A stretch of 64,000 nucleotides of DNA. Origin: Paenibacillus brasilensis. GTDB taxonomy: Bacteria > Bacillota > Bacilli > Paenibacillales > Paenibacillaceae. Below the pieces are notes generated by a model. The model saw only the letters and a list, made by a program, of their open reading frames with translations, made no database searches and was not told the origin of the DNA. Numbering within the stretch: the stretch's first letter is position 1; the number at the start of each line of letters is the position of its first letter. The position numbers and the translations under genes were made by a program. Of this stretch, positions 1-8,763 are shown piece after piece. Location of the stretch: the NCBI RefSeq assembly GCF_009363115.1, contig NZ_CP045298.1:1580001-1644000 (forward strand). Direction: 5' to 3'.

Positions 1-1726
1 ATAGCATCTTTTCAATCCCCGCCTGAGTAAATGGATCTGCAAAGAACGCAACAATGCTTTCAGCTACAATCCCGCCCACATCCGGTAGTTCTATCAGTTC
101 TTCCACGGTAGCGGACATGACCTTATGCAAATCACGATAATGTTCTGACAGCATACGTGTTGTCGCTTTACCGGTATTCGGAATACCCAGTGCGTAAAGG
201 AAGGAAGCCAGATCTCTTTCTTTACTTTTCTCAAGTGCTGCTAGAAGGTTATTGGCTTTTTTCTCACCAAACCGCTCCAGCTTTACTAGATCATCATATT
301 GGAGTGTATACAAATCCGCTGGCTCGCGTACTCCCAGTTCGTCATGCAACTGGATCGCTGTTTTATCGCTGAATGTTTCAATATCCATGGCATCACGTGA
401 TGCGAAATGGGAAATGCGGGCCACAATTTGTGGTTTGCACCCTAGCTTATTATCACAGAACAAATGGGCCCCTCGCTGCTGCAATGGAAAACCGCAGGCC
501 GGACAATGATCGGGTACAACAATTTCCTCCCCGTCGTTCTCAGACGTTACCTTTCCCAAAATCTCGGGAATGACATCATTGGAGCGACGGATAAACACAC
601 GTGTCCCCAAAGCGAACTTCAAATTCTTGCGCTCGATATCGCCGGCATTGTTCAATGTGCAATTTTGTACAGTGACTCCCGCCAACTCCACCGGCTCCAC
701 CCTTGCCAGCGGTGTGATTTTACCAGTTCGACCTACATTCCACTCGACCGAGTTGAGCACCGTGGTGGTTTCCTCTGCTTCGAATTTATATGCCACTGCC
801 CAACGCGGAAATTTATCGGTATATCCAAGTGCCTCGCGTGTACGCATATCTGTAATTTTCAATACAGCCCCGTCAATGAGATAATCTAAACGGGCACGAG
901 ATTCTTCAATCTCAGCCAGTTGCTCCATCGCATCATCAAAATTATCAAAGTAAGTTAGATATGGGTTCACCTTAAAGTGATTGTCACGCAGGAAAGCCAT
1001 CATCTCCTGGTGGCTATCAAACTGGATACGGTCTGCAAATCCCACATTGTAGAAAAACGCATTCAGTCGCCGCTCTGCGGTCACTTTGGGATTTAAATTA
1101 CGCAAAGCGCCAGCTGCGGCATTACGTGCGTTTTTGAGAGGGTCCACAGCGGTCTCATTATATTTCGCCAGCACAGACAGATTCATTATGCCTTCTCCCT
1201 GCACTTCAATGGTTCCATCCTGAAAAGGAATCGTAAGCGGCACGGATTTAATGGTTTTTACCTGTGCCAGTATCCCTTCACCCACAACGCCATTGCCACG
1301 GGTAGAAGCCTGCACCAGCTTTCCATCCGTATAAGTCAGATTCAGTGTTAGTCCATCGAATTTAAGCTCTATCGCATAGCTCGGAGAAGGCAGAGGCTGC
1401 TCCGGGTTCTTGGTATTGTAATCATTGACCAGCTTAACGACACGCGCGTTCCATGCACGCAGCTGCTCCATATTCTGTGCTTTATCCAGGCTCCATAACG
1501 GGGCCAGATGACGATGCGGCGTGAATCCCTTAAGCAATTCCCCACCCACGCGCTGTGTTGGCGAATCTGGCAACACCAATCCGCTCGCCTGTTCAAGCGC
1601 TACCAGCTCGTCATAAAGCACATCATATTCTTTGTCGCTGACCATGGGCTCATCCAGTGTGTAATAATGATAGTTATATGTGTTTAGCTCAGCAACAAGC
1701 TGCTCCATCCTGTGCATTGGGTTCAT
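1..1726 (-). CDS. ligA: NAD-dependent DNA ligase LigA (C-terminus beyond left edge)
   Basis: Seals nicks in DNA using NAD+ during replication and repair. About 575 residues are visible, against roughly 670 for the family, so mainly the C-terminal BRCT domain is missing. Seen: the N-terminal Ia domain with paired Tyr/His around residues 17-22 (NYHYY), the adenylation motif ELKFDG with catalytic Lys about residue 122, a four-cysteine zinc finger (CPAC, then C-x5-C) encoded near 430-510, and a helix-hairpin-helix region near the window edge. The ATG at 1726 is chosen because GGAGGG lies 10 bases upstream; an in-frame ATG at 1753 lacks a ribosome site. It lies 87 bases after pcrA on the same strand, the usual pcrB-pcrA-ligA order. 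Confidence 0.96.
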   Translation of the reverse strand, partial: MNPMHRMEQLVAELNTYNYHYYTLDEPMVSDKEYDVLYDELVALEQASGLVLPDSPTQRVGGELLKGFTPHRHLAPLWSLDKAQNMEQLRAWNARVVKLVNDYNTKNPEQPLPSPSYAIELKFDGLTLNLTYTDGKLVQASTRGNGVVGEGILAQVKTIKSVPLTIPFQDGTIEVQGEGIMNLSVLAKYNETAVDPLKNARNAAAGALRNLNPKVTAERRLNAFFYNVGFADRIQFDSHQEMMAFLRDNHFKVNPYLTYFDNFDDAMEQLAEIEESRARLDYLIDGAVLKITDMRTREALGYTDKFPRWAVAYKFEAEETTTVLNSVEWNVGRTGKITPLARVEPVELAGVTVQNCTLNNAGDIERKNLKFALGTRVFIRRSNDVIPEILGKVTSENDGEEIVVPDHCPACGFPLQQRGAHLFCDNKLGCKPQIVARISHFASRDAMDIETFSDKTAIQLHDELGVREPADLYTLQYDDLVKLERFGEKKANNLLAALEKSKERDLASFLYALGIPNTGKATTRMLSEHYRDLHKVMSATVEELIELPDVGGIVAESIVAFFADPFTQAGIEKML

Positions 1727-1813
1727 GCAGGCGTATCCCTCCGGGAACTTCATCAGGGCAGAAGCCTAGGCCATTCTGCCGCTGTGAGGCTCGAGATTTA
1801 TTGATATTAAGAT

Positions 1814-4138
1814 CTATTCTACTTTTGTGATAGGTGCAAAGCCAGCCAGCAGTCGTTTAACCCCAACCGGAGCCGGGAAGGCGATCTGAAGCTCCATATC
1901 ATTGCCCGTTCCTTTGACAGCCACAATGGTTCCCACTCCCCACTTGCCATGCTGTACCTTGTCTCCAGCAGCAAAAATAGAAGGCCCCCCTGTCGAAGCT
2001 GCCGGGGAAGGCTTGGGCGATGAAGATGTCGTTACGGTAACACGCGACGACGCGGAGGCAGTCGAGCCACTACGACTCATCGAATCAAAGGAACGCTCTC
2101 CTCCAAAGTTACTACCACTACTTTTACCCAGTCCACGCCCGCCATAAGAGCCACCTATATTGCCTGAACGACGGTAGCGATCCTGTTTGATGATTGTATC
2201 CTCTTTTAACTCGTCCGGAATTTCTTCCAGAAAGCGCGACGGCGGATTAGCAGTGGTACGACCAAACAGAGTACGCATTTGTGCGCATGTAAGGAACAGT
2301 TGCTCCTCTGCACGGGTAATGCCGACATACGCCAATCTGCGTTCTTCCTCAAGCTCTTCATTATCCAAGAAAGCCCTGCTGTGAGGAAATACTCCCTCCT
2401 CCATGCCGACAATAAATACAATTGGAAACTCCAAACCTTTTGCACTGTGCATGGTCATCAATACAACGGCATCACTTTGCTCGTCTTCATCGTCATTCAT
2501 GGAATCGATATCTGCGATAAGAGCAAGGTCGGTCAGGAAGGAGACCAGCGATTTGTCCTCCGCACCTTTCTCAAACTCCATTGTTACCGACAGAAACTCA
2601 TCAATATTTTCCAGACGCGAGCGTGATTCGAGAGTATTCTCGTTTTGCAGCTCCAGCCGGTACTGGGTGGTTTCCAGCATTTTTTCAGTTAACTCCGTGA
2701 CCGACAGATAGTCCACCATCCGACTTAAACCTTCGATCATATCGTAAAACTCGACCAGCGCATTGCGGGTACGTCCAGCAAAGCCCAAATCATCTACCAC
2801 TTGCAGCACGCGGAAGATCGAAACTCCACGCTCGGCTGCGGCTGCCTGCAATTTACCAACTGTCGTGTCTCCGATGCTTCGTTTTGGCACGTTAATGATA
2901 CGCATCAAGCTGATATCGTCGTCAGGATTGGAAAGCAGACGCAGATAGGCCAGCAAGTCCTTGATCTCTTTACGATCATAGAACTTGATCCCGCCCACGA
3001 TCTGGTACGGTATGTCCGATTTGATCAAAATTTCCTCGACGACCCGAGACTGGGCATTCGTACGGTACAAAATGGCATGATGGCTATAGGTTTTTCCCGC
3101 TTTAATATTCTTATGAATTTCCGAGGCGATAAAGTAGCCCTCATCATGCTCCGAGTCAGCACGGTAAACTTTAATCTTGGCTCCGCCTTCTTTGTCGGTC
3201 CATAGCTTTTTCGGCTTGCGGCCTGTATTTTGCGCAATCACCTCGTTCGCTGCGTTCAGTATGTTCGAGGTTGACCGATAGTTCTGCTCTAGCAAAATAG
3301 TACGCGCTTCCGGATAGTCCTCTTCAAAGTTCAAAATATTGCTGATATCCGCGCCCCGCCATCGGTAGATGGATTGGTCGCTGTCACCTACTACGCAAAT
3401 ACGATGATGCTTATCAGCCAGCATTTTGCACAGCATGTACTGCGCACGGTTTGTATCCTGATATTCATCGACATGAATGTATTGAAATTTCTTTTGATAG
3501 AAATCCAGCACTTCAGGTACTTCTTTAAAGAGCTGAATCGTTGCCATGATCAAATCATCAAAATCAAGAGAGTTGTTACTTTTGAGCCGTTGTTGGTACT
3601 TGGTATATACCTTCGCCACAATTCCCTCAAAATAATCGCCAATCTTGCGCTCATACATTTCAGGAGTGACCAGTTCATTTTTAGCCGTACTCATCATGGA
3701 TTGAACTGCTTTGGGTTCAAACTTTTTGGTATCTATGTTCAGATCCTTCATGCAGCTGCGAATGACCGACAATTGATCTGTCGAATCCAAAATGCTGAAA
3801 TTGGAGGTGAATCCGATCCGCTCGATATCGCGGCGTAAAATACGCACACACATCGAGTGGAAAGTGGATACCCACACATCTCTTCCCTGCGGGCCAATCA
3901 GCTTGGATACGCGATCCTGCATCTCACGCGCTGCTTTGTTCGTAAAGGTAATCGCCAAAATCCCCCATGGAGCCGTCTTGCGGGTCGCAATGAGGTAGGC
4001 TATTCGGTGCGTGAGTACCCGTGTCTTGCCACTGCCTGCGCCAGCCATAATCAGCAGCGGACCATCTACCATTTCTACGGCCTGACGCTGAGGAGGGTTT
4101 AGGCGGGCTACAGCCTCGTGTATATCTATTGATTGCAT
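1814..4138 (-). CDS. pcrA: ATP-dependent DNA helicase PcrA (UvrD/Rep family)
   Basis: Superfamily 1 3'-5' helicase needed for repair, plasmid replication and removal of RecA or stalled RNA polymerase. The 774-residue protein has Walker A GAGSGKT (residues about 33-39), the DEYQDTN box, [15 protein letters not shown] and the YVGITRAEE motif. A Gly/Ser-rich linker then leads to a C-terminal Tudor-like RNA-polymerase-binding segment ([10 protein letters not shown]). The frame is open ten codons further upstream (4168), but the ATG at 4138 has AAAGGAG nine bases ahead and gives the usual family start. It follows pcrB by 42 bases and precedes ligA. Confidence 0.97.
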   Translation of the reverse strand: MQSIDIHEAVARLNPPQRQAVEMVDGPLLIMAGAGSGKTRVLTHRIAYLIATRKTAPWGILAITFTNKAAREMQDRVSKLIGPQGRDVWVSTFHSMCVRILRRDIERIGFTSNFSILDSTDQLSVIRSCMKDLNIDTKKFEPKAVQSMMSTAKNELVTPEMYERKIGDYFEGIVAKVYTKYQQRLKSNNSLDFDDLIMATIQLFKEVPEVLDFYQKKFQYIHVDEYQDTNRAQYMLCKMLADKHHRICVVGDSDQSIYRWRGADISNILNFEEDYPEARTILLEQNYRSTSNILNAANEVIAQNTGRKPKKLWTDKEGGAKIKVYRADSEHDEGYFIASEIHKNIKAGKTYSHHAILYRTNAQSRVVEEILIKSDIPYQIVGGIKFYDRKEIKDLLAYLRLLSNPDDDISLMRIINVPKRSIGDTTVGKLQAAAAERGVSIFRVLQVVDDLGFAGRTRNALVEFYDMIEGLSRMVDYLSVTELTEKMLETTQYRLELQNENTLESRSRLENIDEFLSVTMEFEKGAEDKSLVSFLTDLALIADIDSMNDDEDEQSDAVVLMTMHSAKGLEFPIVFIVGMEEGVFPHSRAFLDNEELEEERRLAYVGITRAEEQLFLTCAQMRTLFGRTTANPPSRFLEEIPDELKEDTIIKQDRYRRSGNIGGSYGGRGLGKSSGSNFGGERSFDSMSRSGSTASASSRVTVTTSSSPKPSPAASTGGPSIFAAGDKVQHGKWGVGTIVAVKGTGNDMELQIAFPAPVGVKRLLAGFAPITKVE

Positions 4139-4180
4139 GCGTGCATGCTCCTTTCTCCGAGCTTCCATAAAATAAACATT

Positions 4181-4873
4181 CTATACTTTCAATTTCACAG
4201 CTACCGTCTCCAGCGCTTTCGCCAAGTCACGGTAAATGATGTTCCCTACTACAATGGTGTCACAAACGGCAGCCGCTTGTAACGCGGTAGATTTATCCAC
4301 GATGCCTCCTCCGTATAGGACACGAGAGCGTTCTGTGCTGCGGTGTATTTTTTGTACCAACTCCATATCTCCAAAGGTACCGCTATATTCCACATATACA
4401 ATCGGCAGATGCATGAGCTTATCAGCAATCTGCGCATAGGAGACAGCCGATGAAGCACTCAGCGAAGCATCGGCTCCGGTAAGCTTAGCGACCGTAGAAT
4501 CACCGTTCAAAACAATATATCCTTCTGTCACAAGCGAATCCCACGGAATCATATAACCAAACTGCTCAATTGCGCGCTGATGCTGCCCTAAGATCCAATC
4601 ACGATCCTTGGTATTCAGTACCATAGGAATCATATATAGATCAAATCCTGGCACGACAGCCTCCAGATCGGACACCTCAAGTACACATGGCACCTCATAA
4701 CGCCGAACCCGCGACAGTAAGTCCACCGTATTTTCATAGGTAATGCCTGATGAACCTCCTACCATAATGGCGTCCGTACCAGACATACACACGGCATCCA
4801 GCGCCTTATCGTCCAGCTCCTTGTCAGGATCAAGCTTAAAAACATGTCTCCATGATTGAATTGAATCCGCCAA
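4181..4873 (-). CDS. pcrB: heptaprenylglyceryl phosphate synthase PcrB
   Basis: Transfers a heptaprenyl group to sn-glycerol-1-phosphate, giving an archaeal-type ether lipid precursor in Bacillales. A TIM-barrel protein of about 230 residues. Family hallmarks are seen along its length: WRHVFKLDP near the start, SGTDAIMVGGSSG, VPCVLEVSDLEAVVPGFDLY, YVEYSGTFGD and the phosphate-binding YGGGI. Start: the longest frame begins with ATG at 4891, whose purine-rich stretch abuts the start. GGAGG lies 8 bases before an in-frame TTG at 4873, which also gives the family-length N-terminus, so that codon is preferred; GTG at 4876 is a further option. First gene of the pcrB-pcrA-ligA operon. Confidence 0.93.
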   Translation of the reverse strand: MADSIQSWRHVFKLDPDKELDDKALDAVCMSGTDAIMVGGSSGITYENTVDLLSRVRRYEVPCVLEVSDLEAVVPGFDLYMIPMVLNTKDRDWILGQHQRAIEQFGYMIPWDSLVTEGYIVLNGDSTVAKLTGADASLSASSAVSYAQIADKLMHLPIVYVEYSGTFGDMELVQKIHRSTERSRVLYGGGIVDKSTALQAAAVCDTIVVGNIIYRDLAKALETVAVKLKV

Positions 4874-4951
4874 CACACATTCCTCCAGCATCCTTTGCTT
4901 TTGTTATGATCCAGATGAACCGAATTCGATATCCAAAAGCGTTCTATGCTA

Positions 4952-4980
4952 AGTCTATGACAGTGCTCAAAAGGTGTCAA
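4952..4980 (-). promoter_or_regulatory. sigma-A promoter for pcrB-pcrA-ligA
   Basis: Reading the minus strand, a perfect -35 TTGACA (4975-4980) is followed after 17 bases by TAGACT (4952-4957). Transcription would start near 4945, about 70 bases upstream of the preferred pcrB start. Confidence 0.6.
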
Positions 4981-5016
4981 TGTTCGTATTAGATGGGAAC
5001 ACTCCGTTCATGCATT

Positions 5017-5889
5017 TCAGGGCTGTAACACGTACAACCAACTGCGTTTACTTAGTTCTTTCTCCGTTAAAAAATCAGTATAGAATCCACGTACACCCAT
5101 CTGTTCGTACTCCGCGGCTGCCTTCAATTCATTAATGGTATTCACGTAGCATACTGCCCCCGCCTGACGCAAGCTTTCCACTAGAGGACCACTCACCCGA
5201 TTTTCTGGTAAAGTCACTGCTGTTATATCGTGTTTTTGCACAAATCGAATGATCTGGTCATCCGTATCTTCCGTGGCATAAAGCGTATAAATAATGGATG
5301 TATAGGGATAAATACTTCGTAGTGTTCGCAGCATTTCTTCATTGTAAATTTGAGGGACAATTCGAGATAGTAGGTTAGGATTTTTCTCCTGTGCCTGCCG
5401 GGTCAGCTGTACGAATAGCTGTTTTATTTGAGCAGGGTCCTGCTCCTTCGTATCCGTCACGACATAGGTATCTGGATATAATTCCAATAAGTCCAATACG
5501 TCCTTCCAGTCCACCGGGGTATAGGAGCCGTGTATGGGGGTGTCCTTGAACTGCTCGTAGCTCCAAGGCTTTCCCCCTTGCTCTGTAGCAACTGCGTGAT
5601 CCTGCTGCAATTGCTCTGTAAAAGATTCTGTCCATTCATGGCGCGCCACCAAATGCCCATCCGAAGTAAGCATCAGGTCGATCTCAAATACGCGGCTGCC
5701 TTTTTTATAATTTTCCACAAATGCTTCACGCGCATTGGTATAAGCCAAACCATCGACGGCTCCCATGGCATGAGAAATCACATGGTGAGTGGTAAAGCCG
5801 GCATGTTCCTCTGTAGATTTTCCTTTGTAAGCCAATAAAAACGTGCCGATCAACATTAAAAGAATGACCGCAGCAATCAGTCGTTTCAT
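5017..5889 (-). CDS. exported GDPD/PI-PLC-like phosphodiesterase
   Basis: Protein of 290 residues with one N-terminal hydrophobic segment (residues about 4-20) acting as signal or anchor, so the enzyme probably works outside the membrane. The body resembles the glycerophosphodiester phosphodiesterase / PI-PLC TIM barrel: HHVISHAMG, then FEIDLMLTSDGHLVARHEW supplying the Glu, Asp and His metal/catalytic residues, and late-strand segments TDFLTE. The canonical HRG is replaced by HAMG, so the exact substrate is uncertain. AAAGGA lies upstream of the ATG, next to a small inverted repeat (AGGATG/CATCCT). Monocistronic between pcrB and the glycan locus. Confidence 0.75.
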   Translation of the reverse strand: MKRLIAAVILLMLIGTFLLAYKGKSTEEHAGFTTHHVISHAMGAVDGLAYTNAREAFVENYKKGSRVFEIDLMLTSDGHLVARHEWTESFTEQLQQDHAVATEQGGKPWSYEQFKDTPIHGSYTPVDWKDVLDLLELYPDTYVVTDTKEQDPAQIKQLFVQLTRQAQEKNPNLLSRIVPQIYNEEMLRTLRSIYPYTSIIYTLYATEDTDDQIIRFVQKHDITAVTLPENRVSGPLVESLRQAGAVCYVNTINELKAAAEYEQMGVRGFYTDFLTEKELSKRSWLYVLQP

Positions 5890-5956
5890 AGGATGTCACA
5901 TCCTTTTCGTACAGGTCAATACCCTGCATACACCTACTCAAAACAATTTCCAGACA

Positions 5957-5992
5957 CAAAAACACCCTCCGGCTGAACCGAAGGGTGACTCT
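5957..5992 (-). terminator. rho-independent terminator after the sugar transferase
   Basis: A GC-rich stem (CACCCTTCGG paired with CCGGAGGGTG on the minus strand) is followed by TTTTTG. It lies directly after the stop codon of the sugar transferase and ends the two-gene glycosyltransferase unit. Confidence 0.8.
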
Positions 5993-5995
5993 GGA

Positions 5996-7396
5996 TTAAT
6001 ACGCGTTTTTGAAGCCGTTGCGAATCGTGCGGAAAATAATTTTAATATCGAATAAGAGCGACCAATTCTCAATGTAGAAAATGTCATGCTTGATCCGTTC
6101 CTCAATGGACGTATCCCCACGCAACCCATTGCTCTGTGCCCAGCCTGTAATTCCAGGACGAACATGATGCTTTACCATATATTTTGGAATTTCCTCACGG
6201 AACTGATCCACATAATATGGTCGTTCTGGACGGGGACCAACGACACTCATATCTCCCAGCAGCACGTTAAAAAACTGTGGCAGCTCGTCAATGCTCGTTT
6301 TTCGAATGAAGGAACCAAAACGCGTGCGCCGTGGATCATTAGCAGTCGTCCACCCTGTATCTTCAGTCCCAGGCGGCAGCACCTTCATGGAGCGGAATTT
6401 GTACATTCGGAAGGTACGACGATTCAAACCTACGCGCTCCTGCTTAAAAATGATGGGACCTCTTGATGTGACCTTCACACCAATCGCCACTGCCAGCATA
6501 ATCGGAGAGGTCAGAACAATAGCGAATAAAGAGAATAAAATATCGAACAGACGCTTAAATAATCGGTTCCCCGCCACATCCAGCGGAATATCCCGTACAT
6601 TGATCATTGGCATGCCTGCAAAGTTATCAAAATAAGGCCGAGCAGGCAAATAGTCGAAAAAGTCGGGAATAATCAGTGTGCGTACTCCGGCCTTTTCACA
6701 CATGTTGATAATTTTAGGGTACTTGTCATGGGCATCCAGCGGTAGAGCCAGAATAACCTCGTCAATCATCAGGCGCGACAGCGTTGCCTCCAATTGATCT
6801 AATCCTCCAAGAATCGGGCGGAAATGAGCTTCTTCCTCTTCACTCCAGTGACGTTTATCATCCAGAAATCCCACCACTTCATATCCCAAATCAGGATACT
6901 GTCCAAGATTATGATAAAACCGTTGGCCCAGAGAGCCTGCTCCGAGAATGAGCATGAATTGCTTATTGTACCCTTTTTGCCGGAGCACTTTAAGAATCTG
7001 CTTCAAAAAATATCGGTAAAACAAAATCAGCAGCACATTTCCAACCATATAGATCGCTAGATAGGAACGCGAAATATCGATTTGCTTTACGAAAAACATG
7101 ACACTCAGTAATACAAACAGACCAACAATATGGATCTGGGTGACGCGAAATACGTCGTCTGCAAATCGCTTTTTGCGTTTGGGCGAATAGAGCGAGAACA
7201 ACATACCCAGCACCACGGCAATCAGACCGTAGATTAAACTCCAGCCTCCATAGACTTGAATAGGAAGCGGCTCTTGATAGGTAATCCATTCACTTTCAAA
7301 CTTAAAAAACCAAGCAATCAAGAAAGATAACTGAATGACAGCGAAATCCGCCACAATATACAATTGGGTTAAAAAACGTTGATTTCTGCGTATCAT
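5996..7396 (-). CDS. undecaprenyl-phosphate sugar phosphotransferase (initiating transferase)
   Basis: Polyprenyl-phosphate hexose-1-phosphate transferase of the WcaJ/WbaP type; it would put the first sugar phosphate on undecaprenyl phosphate. At 466 residues it has full family length: four hydrophobic segments in the first 140 residues, a central nucleotide-binding-like CoA/Rossmann part (LILGAGSLGQRF), a fifth membrane segment about residue 280, then the catalytic C-terminal domain with FKQERVGLNRRTF, YKFRSMK, TSIDELPQF and VGPRPERPYY. The sugar (Glc or Gal) cannot be told from sequence. Its start overlaps the stop of the upstream glycosyltransferase by four bases (ATGA), so the two are cotranscribed. 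Confidence 0.9.
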   Translation of the reverse strand: MIRRNQRFLTQLYIVADFAVIQLSFLIAWFFKFESEWITYQEPLPIQVYGGWSLIYGLIAVVLGMLFSLYSPKRKKRFADDVFRVTQIHIVGLFVLLSVMFFVKQIDISRSYLAIYMVGNVLLILFYRYFLKQILKVLRQKGYNKQFMLILGAGSLGQRFYHNLGQYPDLGYEVVGFLDDKRHWSEEEEAHFRPILGGLDQLEATLSRLMIDEVILALPLDAHDKYPKIINMCEKAGVRTLIIPDFFDYLPARPYFDNFAGMPMINVRDIPLDVAGNRLFKRLFDILFSLFAIVLTSPIMLAVAIGVKVTSRGPIIFKQERVGLNRRTFRMYKFRSMKVLPPGTEDTGWTTANDPRRTRFGSFIRKTSIDELPQFFNVLLGDMSVVGPRPERPYYVDQFREEIPKYMVKHHVRPGITGWAQSNGLRGDTSIEERIKHDIFYIENWSLLFDIKIIFRTIRNGFKNAY

Positions 7397-8301
7397 GCTT
7401 TCACCTCAGTACGAGATTGTTCTCCGCTGTCCGGTTTGGCCGGTGCAGACAGTTTATTTTTCAAAAAGGCTATTCCAAATTTCACCGTAATCCCCGCGTA
7501 GACAGCCATGTTGGTGATCCAGCTGTACTGCTGTTTGTAATGCTTGCGGTGAAATACCCACATAGCTCTATGAAACTCATAAATAATTTTCAAAGGACGA
7601 CGGCGAGCACTTCCCCCTTTGATATGAACAATATATGTGCGCGGGTAGTAGTAAATGCCCCATCCTGCTTGCTTAATCCGGTAACACCAATCAATGTCCT
7701 CACCATACATAAAAAAGGTTTCGTCCAGGCCGCCGACCTGCTCAATGGTCTCGCGACGCACCAGCATAAAGGCTCCAACCAGTACATCTACAGGGTACTC
7801 ATCATCCGGGCTTAGATGCCCAAGCTGATATTGATTGTACTTTGGATTATCCGGGTAACGCTTCGACCAGCCGAAAGCGTAGTAAAAAGACGCAGACGGT
7901 GTTGGAAACCCACGTTTACATGCCTTGTCTAGTGAACCGTCCGGCAAGATGACCTTGCAACCTGCTGCTCCCATGTCCGGGTGCGTATCCATAAATTGAA
8001 TCATCGTATCCAGTGTGTCAGGCTGCACCAGCGTATCGGAATTCAAAAGCAATACATAGCGCCCGCTAGCCACTTCCATTCCCTGATTGTTTGCCTTGGC
8101 AAAACCTGTATTATCCTCATTAGCTATCAGCATGATCTCCGGGTATGCAGCACGAATAGCCTCAACAGACCCGTCACTGGAATGATTGTCGATGACAATC
8201 ACTTCATATCGATATTGCGTCTTTGATGCATACACCGACTGCAAACAATCCAGCGTCAATCGACACGTGTTATAGTTGACGACCAGTATGCTTACATCCA
8301 T
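7393..8301 (-). CDS. family 2 glycosyltransferase (rhamnosyltransferase-like)
   Basis: Cytosolic GT-A enzyme of 302 residues. The nucleotide-sugar part starts at once (SILVVNYNT), the DxD-like motif is LLLNSDTLV, the acceptor motif region is FFMYGEDIDWCYRI, and a C-terminal amphipathic or membrane-proximal stretch follows. The overall pattern is that of rhamnosyltransferases, which fits the dTDP-rhamnose genes nearby, but donor identity is inference. AGGAGC lies nine bases before the ATG. Translationally coupled to the initiating transferase by ATGA, so it may add the second sugar. Confidence 0.85.
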   Translation of the reverse strand: MDVSILVVNYNTCRLTLDCLQSVYASKTQYRYEVIVIDNHSSDGSVEAIRAAYPEIMLIANEDNTGFAKANNQGMEVASGRYVLLLNSDTLVQPDTLDTMIQFMDTHPDMGAAGCKVILPDGSLDKACKRGFPTPSASFYYAFGWSKRYPDNPKYNQYQLGHLSPDDEYPVDVLVGAFMLVRRETIEQVGGLDETFFMYGEDIDWCYRIKQAGWGIYYYPRTYIVHIKGGSARRRPLKIIYEFHRAMWVFHRKHYKQQYSWITNMAVYAGITVKFGIAFLKNKLSAPAKPDSGEQSRTEVKA

Positions 8302-8348
8302 ATTTAAAACGCTCCTGACAAATTCAGTAATCTATTCTACTATCGACT

Positions 8349-8359
8349 ATTATAGCATA
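8349..8359 (-). promoter_or_regulatory. -10 region upstream of the glycosyltransferase/sugar transferase pair
   Basis: On the minus strand the sequence TATGCTATAAT lies about 50 bases before the ATG at 8301 and contains a perfect TATAAT. No good -35 at 17 bases was found, so the promoter is only partly supported. Confidence 0.4.
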
Positions 8360-8410
8360 CCCCGCAGACCATAGGGTGCAAAAAAGCACATAACTTGTAA
8401 CCTTACACAG

Positions 8411-8439
8411 TTGAGGTCTAAAAATCATCGTGGTAAGAT
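8411..8439 (+). promoter_or_regulatory. sigma-A promoter for the antitoxin RNA
   Basis: Plus-strand TTGAGG (8411-8416), a 17-base spacer and TAAGAT (8434-8439). It points towards the 3' end of the small toxin gene on the other strand, with no open reading frame of its own downstream. Confidence 0.55.
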
Positions 8440-8445
8440 ATACAT

Positions 8446-8562
8446 GGAAAAAGGGCTGATGCCAGCCAGCCCCTGCGCAACCGACGCTCCAAGAGCGGGC
8501 GGTTTTGGAACAATCAGGCCGAAAATAGACCCTTCCTTGCGGGGGCGGTCTATTTTCGTTTG
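8446..8562 (+). ncRNA. putative antisense antitoxin RNA of a type I system
   Basis: Predicted transcript of about 115 bases running from the plus-strand promoter to a strong hairpin (arms 8521-8531 and 8547-8557, eleven paired bases) followed by a T-rich end. It is complementary to the 3' untranslated part of the toxin mRNA and to the toxin stop codon. This is the convergent geometry of txpA/RatA and bsrG/SR4 in Bacillus. Boundaries are inferred from promoter and hairpin only. Confidence 0.5.
8447..8473 (-). terminator. terminator of the toxin mRNA
   Basis: Minus-strand stem GGGCTG / CAGCCC (8467-8472 and 8453-8458) followed by a run of five T. It lies about 80 bases past the toxin stop, so the toxin mRNA would read through the region covered by the antisense RNA. 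Confidence 0.6.
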
Positions 8563-8642
8563 TTAAACTCTAACAGTGTGACGATTAACGCCCCGAACGT
8601 CAGCATTAAACTGAGCGCCTCAAACACTGTCACAGGCTTCAC
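8550..8642 (-). CDS. small hydrophobic toxin, holin-like type I family (30 aa)
   Basis: A 30-residue frame starting GTG at 8642 behind an excellent GAGGAGGGG ribosome site. Translation begins MKPVTVFEALSLML, runs through a hydrophobic helix ending LLEF and stops after basic NKRK. This arrangement (short polar start, one membrane helix, positively charged end) and the wording VFEALSLMLTFGALIV match the putative holin-like toxin family of Firmicutes (TxpA/BsrG-like). Expected to insert in the membrane. A -10 box lies 60 bases upstream and an opposing RNA covers its 3' end. Too short for usual gene callers. Confidence 0.75.
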   Translation of the reverse strand: MKPVTVFEALSLMLTFGALIVTLLEFNKRK

Positions 8643-8701
8643 CCCCCTCCTCGGGAGAGTTAGCCGACCGCCCTTGCCAGCTCTATCGGTTGCACGTTTC
8701 A

Positions 8702-8707
8702 ATTATA
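8702..8707 (-). promoter_or_regulatory. -10 box of the toxin promoter
   Basis: Perfect TATAAT on the minus strand, giving a start near 8695 and a leader of about 55 bases before the toxin GTG. The -35 region is poor. Confidence 0.4.
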
Positions 8708-8763
8708 CTATATTTTTCCATAAAGGAACATTTATTCGATAATGTTTTGTTGAATTCAATATT

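Noticed and set aside
464-889. A 141-codon plus-strand frame.
   Set aside because: Antisense to ligA, whose zinc finger and HhH region are clear on the minus strand.
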